Part shown: one piece after another, positions 46,520 through 53,265 of the stretch
How the letters are laid out: each line of letters opens with the position of its first letter
How positions within the stretch are numbered: position 1 is the first letter of the stretch
Origin: Mycobacterium sp. SMC-8
GTDB taxonomy: Bacteria > Actinomycetota > Actinomycetes > Mycobacteriales > Mycobacteriaceae
Direction: 5' to 3'
DNA length: 64,000 nt
NCBI RefSeq assembly: GCF_025263565.1
Contig: NZ_CP079865.1
Location: 4,030,001-4,094,000, forward strand
The notes under the pieces: generated by a model
Databases searched by the model: none
What the model was told of the DNA's origin: nothing
The model's input: only the letters and a program-made list of their open reading frames with translations
Made by a program: the position numbers and the translations under genes

Positions 46520-47284
46520 ATGTCACCGCGCACCGCAACCAAACGTTCTGCGTCGCGGAACAACGACGAGCGCGACGCGTCGACGGCCTCGGCCGCGGGT
46601 GCCGACCGCGGACGCCGGTCGGACTTCGTCCGCCCCAAAACCGCCCAGCAGGCTGTCGTGGAGGCGCTGCGGCACGACATCACGACCGGCAAGCTGGCAC
46701 CCGGCAGCTGGATCGTGCAGGAGGCCGTGGCCGAACAGTTCGGCATGTCGCGCATCCCGATCCGCGAAGCACTCAAGACGCTGGAGGCCGAGGAGTACAT
46801 CACCTATGTGCCGCACAGCGGCTACCGCGTCACCAAACTCAGCCTGGGCGACCTGGTCGAGGTGTTCACCCTACGCGCCATCCTGGAGGAAGCGCTGATC
46901 CGGGATGCGATGCCCGGGGTCACCGACCAGATCGTCGACGAGATGCGCAGCTGTAACGCCGAAATGGACAAAGCGCTCGCCGACGGCGATCTGATCTCGG
47001 TGGGCGTGTTCAACCGGCAGTTCCATTTCCTGACCTTCCACGCCAGTGGGATGGCCCGCACCAAGCGCATCGTCACCCAGTTGTGGAACACCGCTGACGC
47101 CTACCGGCCGATGTACTCGCCGCTGCTCGACATGCCGAAGGTCTGCCACGAGCATGTGGCGATGATCGAGGCGATGGCCGCCCGCGACGTCGAACGGATG
47201 GTGGCGCTCAACCACGAGCACCGCGCCCACGCGATCGAGCCGATCCACCGGATCTTCGATTCCGAACCCGACACGCCGGCGTGA
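46520..47284 (+). CDS. GntR-family (FadR/FCD) transcriptional regulator
   Basis: A 254-residue regulator: a disordered charged N-terminus (about 1-40), a GntR winged helix (QQAVVEALRHDITTGKL, VAEQFGMSRIPIREALKTLEAEEYI) and an all-helical FCD ligand domain (LGDLVEVFTLRAILEE, FHFLTFHASG, HEHVAMIEAMAARD). FCD regulators usually bind organic acids and derepress catabolic operons. It begins the catabolic island and is translationally coupled (GTGA overlap) to the RidA-type gene. The four shared operator-like sites in the island are its most likely targets; the ligand would be the pathway substrate or an intermediate. Confidence 0.92.
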   Translation: MSPRTATKRSASRNNDERDASTASAAGADRGRRSDFVRPKTAQQAVVEALRHDITTGKLAPGSWIVQEAVAEQFGMSRIPIREALKTLEAEEYITYVPHSGYRVTKLSLGDLVEVFTLRAILEEALIRDAMPGVTDQIVDEMRSCNAEMDKALADGDLISVGVFNRQFHFLTFHASGMARTKRIVTQLWNTADAYRPMYSPLLDMPKVCHEHVAMIEAMAARDVERMVALNHEHRAHAIEPIHRIFDSEPDTPA

Positions 47285-47745
47285 CGGTCGCCGACCGGCT
47301 GCGCGAGCTGGGCTTGTCACTTCCTGCTGCGCCGCCCCCGAAGGGTGCCTATTCCCCGAGCCGGCGGTGCGGCGACCAGCTCTGGGTCTCCGGAGCGACG
47401 GCCCGCCGCGCCGGCGTGCCCGCGTTGCGCGGGGTCGTGGGCGACGACGTGACCGTCGAGACTGCCGTGGAGCAGGCGGCGCTGGCCGCGCTGAATCTTC
47501 TCGGCGCGATCGAGGCCGCCGTGGGGCTGGACGCGGTGAGTACGGTGATCCACCTGCGCGGCTATGTGCGCGCGGTCGGCGAGTTCGACGCTCACCCGGC
47601 GGTCATCGACGGAGCATCGAAGGTGTTGATCGATGTGTTCGGCGCCGACGTCGGTGCGCACGCGCGGACCGCGATCGGTGTCGCATCGTTGCCCGGTGGG
47701 GCGTGCGTGGAGCTCGATCTCGTGGTCAGCGTCGCACCGGCCTGA
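47281..47745 (+). CDS. RidA/YjgF-family protein (probable enamine/imine deaminase)
   Basis: A 154-residue RidA-superfamily protein. Conserved elements are YSPSRRCGDQLWVSGATA, AALNLLGAIEAAVGLDAVSTVIHLRGYV and HARTAIGVASLPGGACVELDLV; the Arg in ARTAIGV lies where the substrate-carboxylate-binding arginine of RidA sits. RidA hydrolyses 2-aminoacrylate-type enamines and imines to 2-oxoacids plus ammonia. In this cluster it could release 2-oxoadipate from the unstable product of the enamidase. The GTG overlaps the gntR stop by four bases. Its 3' end overlaps the opposing CoxG-like gene by 20 bases. Confidence 0.86.
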   Translation: MTVADRLRELGLSLPAAPPPKGAYSPSRRCGDQLWVSGATARRAGVPALRGVVGDDVTVETAVEQAALAALNLLGAIEAAVGLDAVSTVIHLRGYVRAVGEFDAHPAVIDGASKVLIDVFGADVGAHARTAIGVASLPGGACVELDLVVSVAPA

Positions 47746-48328
47746 GGCGCTCCAGCCAGCGCCCTATCGCCAGGCCCAGCGTGAGCCCAGCGAATCCGTT
47801 GACCGCCAAGGTGATCCATTCCGGAAGCGGCACCGGGGCCGGGTGCGACGGACGTTCGCCGGTCGCGCCGGGCGCGGGCGCGGGACCGCCGGCGATCACC
47901 GCGTCGAGTCGCTCGACGAACTGGCCGATGATGCGGTTGCTCACCGGGACGATCGCGCTCTTGCCGAACTGCGCGATGCGGCCGCTGAGCTCGACGTCGG
48001 TGGTGACGGTGACGACCGTACGGCCCGCCTGTTCGCGGGCCACCAGGCGCACCGTGGCCTCGGTCGACCCGTTGCCCTTGCGGTCGGCGGCGGTGCCCGA
48101 GACCACCATCTCCCTGGCCGCGTCGTCCTGTGAGACCAGAGTCGCCTTGCCCGCCAACGTCATTCCGATCGGTCCGACCTTGACGGTGACGCGGGCGTGG
48201 TAGTCGGCGCCCTCGTGACGGTCCAGCTCGGCACCCGGGACGCACCGCACGACGGTCGGTATGTCGGTGAGCACCGCCCATGCGTCGTCCAGTGGCGCGT
48301 CGACCGTGAACTCGTTCATGAGTTTCAT
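47726..48328 (-). CDS. CoxG-like SRPBCC protein with C-terminal membrane anchor
   Basis: A 200-residue START/SRPBCC-fold protein of the CoxG type (MNEFTVDAPLDDAWAVLTD, VPGAELD, YHARVTVKVGPIGMTLAG, SGRIAQFGKSAIVPVSNRIIGQFV), a Pro-rich linker, then one hydrophobic helix (ITLAVNGFAGLTLGLAIG) and a short basic end. CoxG-like proteins accompany CO-dehydrogenase-type molybdenum hydroxylases and can recruit them to the membrane, which fits the three-subunit hydroxylase in this island. It is transcribed divergently from the LLM gene, sharing its operator region. Confidence 0.88.
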   Translation of the reverse strand: MKLMNEFTVDAPLDDAWAVLTDIPTVVRCVPGAELDRHEGADYHARVTVKVGPIGMTLAGKATLVSQDDAAREMVVSGTAADRKGNGSTEATVRLVAREQAGRTVVTVTTDVELSGRIAQFGKSAIVPVSNRIIGQFVERLDAVIAGGPAPAPGATGERPSHPAPVPLPEWITLAVNGFAGLTLGLAIGRWLERLRPVRR

Positions 48329-48368
48329 TCACTGCCTCCGGTTGTGATTCCGACCACCTAACCCTACG

Positions 48369-48384
48369 ATTGGATACGATATAC
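48369..48384. promoter_or_regulatory. GntR/FCD operator-like site 2 (CoxG-like/LLM divergent promoter)
   Basis: ATTGGATACGATATAC; its reverse complement ends ATATCGTATCCAAT, 12 of 14 bases identical to site 1. It overlaps the likely start region of the LLM gene promoter (TTGTGA at 48342, 17 bases, TACGAT at 48365), about 35 bases before the LLM ATG, and could control both directions. Confidence 0.55.
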
Positions 48385-48419
48385 AGCAATCGCACACTCG
48401 CCCCGAGGAGGCTTTCCGA

Positions 48420-49418
48420 ATGCTGAGCATGGGTGCAGGACTGTTCCCGACCGAACCGGCGGGGGCGATGTGTTCCTATGTCCGGCTCTGTGAGGACCTC
48501 GGGTACGACCATGTCTGGTTCGGCGATTCCCAGAACATTTGGCGGGAGTCCTCGACGGTGATGGGCGCCGCCGCGGTCGGCACCGAGCGGATCGTGTTCG
48601 GCACGGGGGTGACCAACGCGGTCACCCGACACCCCTCGCTACTGGCCTCCACGTGGGCCACGTTGGCCGAGTTCACCGGCGGCCGAGTCGCTCTCGGTAT
48701 CGGCACCGGGGATTCGTCGTTGCGGACGATGGGCCTCAAGCCGCTCAAGCTCGCCGAACTGGAGAAGTCCATCACGGACCTGCGCGCGCTGTTCCGCGGC
48801 GAGAAGGTCGCCGAACCCACCAGCGGGGCCGAGTACCACCTCAACTACCTCAGCGGCCCGGTGGACATCCCGATCTACATCGCCGCGTCCGCGCCCAAGA
48901 TCCTGGAGATGTCCGGCCGCATCGCCGACGGCGTCATCGTGCTGGTGGGCACGGCACCCGAGTTCATCGAGGGTGCGCTGCGGACCATCGAGCGGGGCGC
49001 GCGGCAGAGTGGGCGCACGCTCGATGACCTCCACATCGTGCTGTGGACCCCGACGGCGATCGGCGAGGACAGCACCGAGGCGCGAGATCTGGTGCGCGCA
49101 CACGTCTCCCGGGTCGCGATCCGCCCGTTGCCGGCCAAGGTGGACCCCTCGCTGGAAAAGGCCATCGACCGGATCAGGGAACAGTACAACTACTACGAGC
49201 ACATGAACCCCGAGGCCGCGCACGCCGATCTGGTGCCCGACGAACTCGTCGATCTCTTCGCGCTGGCCGGCACGAGGGCAGAGTGCGCCCAGCGACTCAA
49301 GGAGATCGAGTCGCTCGGAGTCGACCAGGTGTCGATCGTCCCGTTCGTGCGGCCCGGGCAAAGTCGCGAGGGCACGATCCGCGCCTTCGCCGACATCGTC
49401 AGCGGCCGCCAGGGGTGA
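48420..49418 (+). CDS. LLM-class (probably F420-dependent) oxidoreductase
   Basis: A 332-residue luciferase-like TIM-barrel oxidoreductase of the Mer-like group, most of which use F420 in mycobacteria. Seen are LCEDLGYDHVWFGDSQ, RIVFGTGVTNAVTRHPS, LAEFTGGRVALGIGTGDSS and PIYIAASAPKILEMSGRIADGVI. GAGGAGG precedes the ATG. Within this cluster the most attractive role is two-electron reduction of a hydroxylated N-heteroaromatic ring to a cyclic enamide, the job done by a flavin/Fe-S enzyme in anaerobic nicotinate fermentation. FMN-dependent monooxygenation is the main alternative. Confidence 0.87.
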   Translation: MLSMGAGLFPTEPAGAMCSYVRLCEDLGYDHVWFGDSQNIWRESSTVMGAAAVGTERIVFGTGVTNAVTRHPSLLASTWATLAEFTGGRVALGIGTGDSSLRTMGLKPLKLAELEKSITDLRALFRGEKVAEPTSGAEYHLNYLSGPVDIPIYIAASAPKILEMSGRIADGVIVLVGTAPEFIEGALRTIERGARQSGRTLDDLHIVLWTPTAIGEDSTEARDLVRAHVSRVAIRPLPAKVDPSLEKAIDRIREQYNYYEHMNPEAAHADLVPDELVDLFALAGTRAECAQRLKEIESLGVDQVSIVPFVRPGQSREGTIRAFADIVSGRQG

Positions 49419-49693
49419 GCCGCTCCGACGCCGCGGATCTGCGCCCGTACCCGGCGCCTGGCAGTGCCGTGCCCGGGGCTCCGCCGGCTTTGAAGCGCGC
49501 GCTCACCCCGGCCGATGGCGTCGTGCACTCTCGGCCTGCACCGCCGGTCGTCTCCCAATATGCTGACGTGCGGCGCGAGCAGCAGACGGCGGAATCGGCG
49601 CACGGATCCGGTCTGCGTGCTGCCTCGGTGCTGTTGGGTGTCGCGGCCGGGCTGGAAGTGGCGGCAATGTTATCCAGGCGACATCGCCCCTAA
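49415..49693 (+). CDS. Small coupled protein with one C-terminal membrane helix
   Basis: A 92-residue open frame whose GTG overlaps the LLM stop (GTGA). The first two thirds are polar and Pro/Ala-rich; residues about 68-86 (LRAASVLLGVAAGLEVAAMLS) are hydrophobic, followed by RRHRP. No family is recognised. The coupling and the hydrophobic end, which could be a membrane tether, argue for a real gene, but codon evidence alone is weak. It ends shortly before the operator upstream of the ABC importer. Confidence 0.45.
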   Translation: MSRSDAADLRPYPAPGSAVPGAPPALKRALTPADGVVHSRPAPPVVSQYADVRREQQTAESAHGSGLRAASVLLGVAAGLEVAAMLSRRHRP

Positions 49694-49720
49694 ATATTGC
49701 TCTACATCACACTTCTTCGT

Positions 49721-49734
49721 ATAGTGTATCCAAT
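49721..49734. promoter_or_regulatory. GntR/FCD operator-like site 3 (ABC importer promoter)
   Basis: ATAGTGTATCCAAT, identical to site 1. A near-consensus -10 (TATAGT, 49720-49725) overlaps its left half, and the importer ATG follows at 49763 behind TGGAGG. Binding here would block RNA polymerase. Confidence 0.65.
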
Positions 49735-49762
49735 ATTCAAACCCCTTCTGGAGGCGTCCCAC

Positions 49763-50770
49763 ATGTCACGGTTTCCCAAGGTCATCGGTGCAATCGTCGC
49801 AACGTCCGCACTGCTCGTCGGCGCCACCGCGTGCGCTGACGAATCTGCCGGACCGGCCGACGCCGGTGGCAGCGCGGGAGCCACGACCGACACGCTGAGC
49901 ATCTCGGCGACCGGCGTCGACAGCCTGCCCTTCATGGCGATCCTGACCGCGGGAATCAACAAGAAGTGGTTCGAGGAGGAGGGGCTCAAGGTTGACCTGT
50001 TCTCCGGGGGTGGCGGCGGCAATACGCTGCGCGTGGTGACCAGCGGTGACGCCGACATGGCGATCGCGGGCAACAGCTCGGTACTTCTGGCTGCGCAGCA
50101 ACCGAATTCGAACCTCAAGGTCGTCGCGCCGTGGTTCCAGGTCAATGACTTCTCGTGGATCAGCCCACCCGGGCGTTCGATCGAGGGCGCCGTGCTGGGC
50201 TTCAGCTCGGCCGGTTCGTCGACCGAGCTTCTGGTCAAGGGCCTGGAACGCGAACTCGGCCAGGGCGTCCGGGCCCAGGCCGTCGGCCAGATGGGTGACA
50301 ACTGGACCGCCGCCAAGGCCAATCAGATCACCGCGGGCTGGGCGATGCAGCCGTTCATCGCCGAGAAGCAGGCCAGCGAGAACGCCGAGGTTCTGATCAA
50401 CTCCCGCGACGTGCTGGGCGACCTGCCGGCCGACCTGGTCGCGGTCAACACCGACTACGCCGAGGCCAACCCCGAGAACCTGAAGAAGTTCTTCAAGGTC
50501 GCCGACCGGCTCAACGAGTGGGTCGTGTCCAACCCCGACGAGGCCGGCGCCGAGATCGGACCGCTGGTGGGGGTCTCCCCGGAGGTCATGCAGGCCGCCC
50601 TGCGCAACAGCCCCGATCTGGCCAAGGCTTACTCGCTCAAGGTCGATCCCGAAGGCCTGAACAACCTCTCCGACTTGATGCTGGCCGCCGGTCAGATCGA
50701 CCAGCCCGTGGACTGGGCCACCGTGCTCGACCAGCAGTACCTGCCCGAGGACGACCGCGCCACCTTCTGA
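49763..50770 (+). CDS. NMT1/SsuA-type ABC transporter substrate-binding lipoprotein
   Basis: A 335-residue exported solute receptor. The signal peptide ends in the lipobox-like VGATAC (Cys about 28). The mature part follows the NMT1/THI5/SsuA layout: [58 protein letters not shown] and [13 protein letters not shown]. This family binds taurine, sulfonates, nitrate, pyrimidines or aromatic carboxylates such as phthalate. Here the ligand is probably the island's N-heteroaromatic acid (inference). TGGAGG lies eight bases before the ATG. It heads the operon with the ATPase and permeases. Confidence 0.9.
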   Translation: MSRFPKVIGAIVATSALLVGATACADESAGPADAGGSAGATTDTLSISATGVDSLPFMAILTAGINKKWFEEEGLKVDLFSGGGGGNTLRVVTSGDADMAIAGNSSVLLAAQQPNSNLKVVAPWFQVNDFSWISPPGRSIEGAVLGFSSAGSSTELLVKGLERELGQGVRAQAVGQMGDNWTAAKANQITAGWAMQPFIAEKQASENAEVLINSRDVLGDLPADLVAVNTDYAEANPENLKKFFKVADRLNEWVVSNPDEAGAEIGPLVGVSPEVMQAALRNSPDLAKAYSLKVDPEGLNNLSDLMLAAGQIDQPVDWATVLDQQYLPEDDRATF

Positions 50771-50814
50771 CCGACCGTCGACTCCAGCCCACGACCGAGC
50801 GAAAAGGTAGCGAC

Positions 50815-51615
50815 TTGAACTCACCAGGCATCGAGATGACCGGAGTGTCAGTCGTATTCGACACTCCCGCCCGCCGGGTCACGGCGGTCACCGGTATCGA
50901 CCAGAGTGTTCCGCATGCGAGCTTTGTGTCCATCGTCGGACCGAGCGGATGCGGGAAGTCGACGCTGCTCGCGGTGGTTGCGGGGCTGCAGAAGGCGACC
51001 ACCGGCACCGTCAGCGTCGCCGGCAAGCCGGTGACCGGCCCCGACCCCAAGATCGGCGTGGTGTTCCAGGAGGACTCGACACTTCCCTGGCGCACCGTCG
51101 AGGAAAACGTCAGCTTCGCTATGGAGATGATCGGGGTTGCGAAGGAGGCGCGGCGCAGGCGGGCCAAGGAGGCCATCGACCTGGTGGGCTTGAGCGGATT
51201 CGAGAAGTCCTATCCCTCACAGCTTTCCGGGGGTATGCGGCAGCGCGTCGCGCTGGCGCGCACGCTGGCCGTGCAGCCGGAGGTGGTGCTGATGGACGAG
51301 CCGTTCGCAGCCCTGGACCAGCAGACCCGGCTGTTCCTGGGTGCCGAGGTGCGCCAGATCTGGGCCAGGACCAAGCAGACGATCATGTTCGTCACCCACG
51401 ACATCTCCGAGGCGATCCTGCTCTCGCAACAGGTCTGGGTGATGTCCTACCGTCCCGGCACCATCATCGACGTCGTCGACATCGACCTGCCGGGGGAGCG
51501 CGACGCCGGGGTGGTCTCAACGCCGCGGTTCAACGAGCTGCACAACCGGATCTGGGGATCCCTGCAGGCCGAGTCGATGCGCGGCTTCCAGCAGCAGGAG
51601 ACGGCGGCCACGTGA
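50815..51615 (+). CDS. SsuB/TauB-type ABC transporter ATPase
   Basis: A 266-residue ATP-binding subunit. Walker A is GPSGCGKST, the Q-loop is in [11 protein letters not shown], the signature is LSGGMRQR, Walker B is [12 protein letters not shown] and the switch histidine is in FVTHDISEA. The pattern matches nitrate/sulfonate/taurine importers. The TTG at 50815 has AAAAGG seven bases upstream; an ATG seven codons in is possible. Its stop overlaps the GTG of the first permease (GTGA), so translation is coupled. Confidence 0.93.
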   Translation: MNSPGIEMTGVSVVFDTPARRVTAVTGIDQSVPHASFVSIVGPSGCGKSTLLAVVAGLQKATTGTVSVAGKPVTGPDPKIGVVFQEDSTLPWRTVEENVSFAMEMIGVAKEARRRRAKEAIDLVGLSGFEKSYPSQLSGGMRQRVALARTLAVQPEVVLMDEPFAALDQQTRLFLGAEVRQIWARTKQTIMFVTHDISEAILLSQQVWVMSYRPGTIIDVVDIDLPGERDAGVVSTPRFNELHNRIWGSLQAESMRGFQQQETAAT

Positions 51616-52459
51616 GCACCTCGTTCGCAGCCACCGACGACCTGCCCACCGAGGCCACGCCGCCCGGCACGCCGGCTGGACCGCAGCGCCGCGGGCGACG
51701 GTTCGGAAAGCTGGCCTACAGCGCGGGGTCGACAGTGCTGCTGCTGCTGGCGTTCACCGCGTTCGCCGAGATCGGTTCCGCCGCGGGCTGGTGGAACGAC
51801 CATGTGATGCCGGCGCCGTCGGTGATCGTCGCCGAGCTGGGTGTGCTGCTCACCGAATCGCAGTTTTGGCTTGATGCGCAGCGCACCGGCATCGAGGTGG
51901 CGCTGTCGATCCTGTTCGGCTGTTTGTTGGGGTTCGCCGCGGGCCTGCTGTTCTGGAAGGTGCCGTTGCTGGGCCGGGTGTTCGAGCCCTACCTGGTCTC
52001 GTTCTATGCCGTACCGCTGGTGCTGTTCTATCCGGTGATGATTGGCTCGTCGGTATCAACTCGATGTCGGTGATCATCCTGGCCACCATCATGGCGGCCA
52101 TCCCGATGGCGTTGAACACCGCCGTGGGCCTGAATCAGATGCCGCCGGTGTACATGAAGTTGGCGCGCTCACTGAGAGCCTCGCCGCGGCAGACGCTGTT
52201 CGCCATCGCCATCCCGGCTGCCGGGCCGTTCATCGTCGCCGGTCTGCGGCTGGCGGTGGTGTACGCGCTGATCGGCACCATCGCGATGGAGTTCACGACG
52301 GCCCAGGCCGGATTGGGGTACCGCATCCGGTATCTCTACGAAATCTTCGACAACGTCGGCATGTTCGCCTACATCGTGGTCGTGCTGGTGCTCTCGTGCC
52401 TGCTCACGGTCGCGCTGGCCACCGTCGAGCGGGTGTTGTTGCGAGGGAGGAACGCGTGA
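51612..52459 (+). pseudogene. SsuC-type ABC permease 1, broken by a one-base frameshift
   Basis: The first part reads SAGSTVLLLLAFTAFAEIG to VSFYAVPLVLFYPVMIG, then falls out of frame into SSVSTRCR and stops at 52073. From 52064 another frame continues with MSVIILATIMAAIPMALN, LRASPRQTLFAIAIPAAG (the EAA-loop-like segment) and AMEFTTAQAGLGY to RNA. Restoring one base after ATTGG at 52041-52045 would give a continuous G-x-V-GINSMSVIILA and a normal permease of about 282 residues. Both halves keep clean coding character, so the lesion is recent or a sequencing error. If real, the importer relies on the second permease. Confidence 0.85.
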
Positions 52460-53265
52460 CCGCCACCATGCCGGCCCCGAAACCGACCTCGACGGACACC
52501 GCATCCGAAACCGTTGCGCCACTCCGTTTCTCGTGGCGGTCCCTGCTGGCCAGCCAGGCGGTCGGGGCCGGCCTGTTGGCGGTGGTGGTGGTGCTCGCCT
52601 GGCAGGTGATGTCCGGTCTGACGTTCGTGATCCCGTCACCGGTGCAGACGATCGTGGTGCTGTTCGAGAATCTGTCCGACCCCGCCTACCTGTTCGACCT
52701 GCGGGTCACCGCGCAGTCAGTGCTGATGGCGTTCGTGGTCGGTACCGCCGCCGGCGGCGGGTTGGGCCTGATGCTGGGCCTGTCGAGCCGGCTGCGGACG
52801 ATCTTCGAACCGCTCATCATCGTGCTCAACGGGATTCCCAAGATCGTGCTCTACCCGGTGCTGCTGCCGATCTTCAGCCTGTCGGGTTCCAAGGTCGTGA
52901 TGGGCGTGCTGTTCGCCCTGTTCCCGGTGCTGATCAACGTGTCCACCGGCGTGCAGGAGATCCCGAAGGTCTACTGGAAACTGGCACGCTCGGTCCGCGC
53001 GAATGCCTGGCAGATGTTGACCCACATCATCTTCCCGGCCATCCGGCGTCCGATGCTGACCGGGATCCGGCTCGCCGTCAGCCTCGCGGTGGTCGGCGTC
53101 GTGCTGTCGGAGTTCTTCGCCACCCGGCGCGGTCTGGGCAGGGTGGTGCTGCAGGCTTACAGCCACGGTGATTACCCGTCGATGGTAGCCACCATCATGC
53201 TGCTGATCACCATCTCGTTCGGCATCTCGATCGCCTTGTGGCAGTGGGAGAAACGGCTACATTGA
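52456..53265 (+). CDS. SsuC-type ABC permease 2
   Basis: An intact 269-residue binding-protein-dependent permease with about six helices (AVGAGLLAVVVVLAWQVM, VLMAFVVGTAAGGGLGLMLG, PLIIVLNGIPKIVLYPVLLPIF, VVMGVLFALFPVLINV, LAVSLAVVGVVLSEFF, MVATIMLLITISFGISI) and the cytoplasmic coupling loop (ARSVRANAWQMLTHIIFPAIRRPM). The GTG overlaps the stop of permease 1. Two different permeases suggest a heterodimeric channel. Its own stop overlaps the TTG of the hydroxylase large subunit (TTGA). Confidence 0.9.
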   Translation: MTATMPAPKPTSTDTASETVAPLRFSWRSLLASQAVGAGLLAVVVVLAWQVMSGLTFVIPSPVQTIVVLFENLSDPAYLFDLRVTAQSVLMAFVVGTAAGGGLGLMLGLSSRLRTIFEPLIIVLNGIPKIVLYPVLLPIFSLSGSKVVMGVLFALFPVLINVSTGVQEIPKVYWKLARSVRANAWQMLTHIIFPAIRRPMLTGIRLAVSLAVVGVVLSEFFATRRGLGRVVLQAYSHGDYPSMVATIMLLITISFGISIALWQWEKRLH

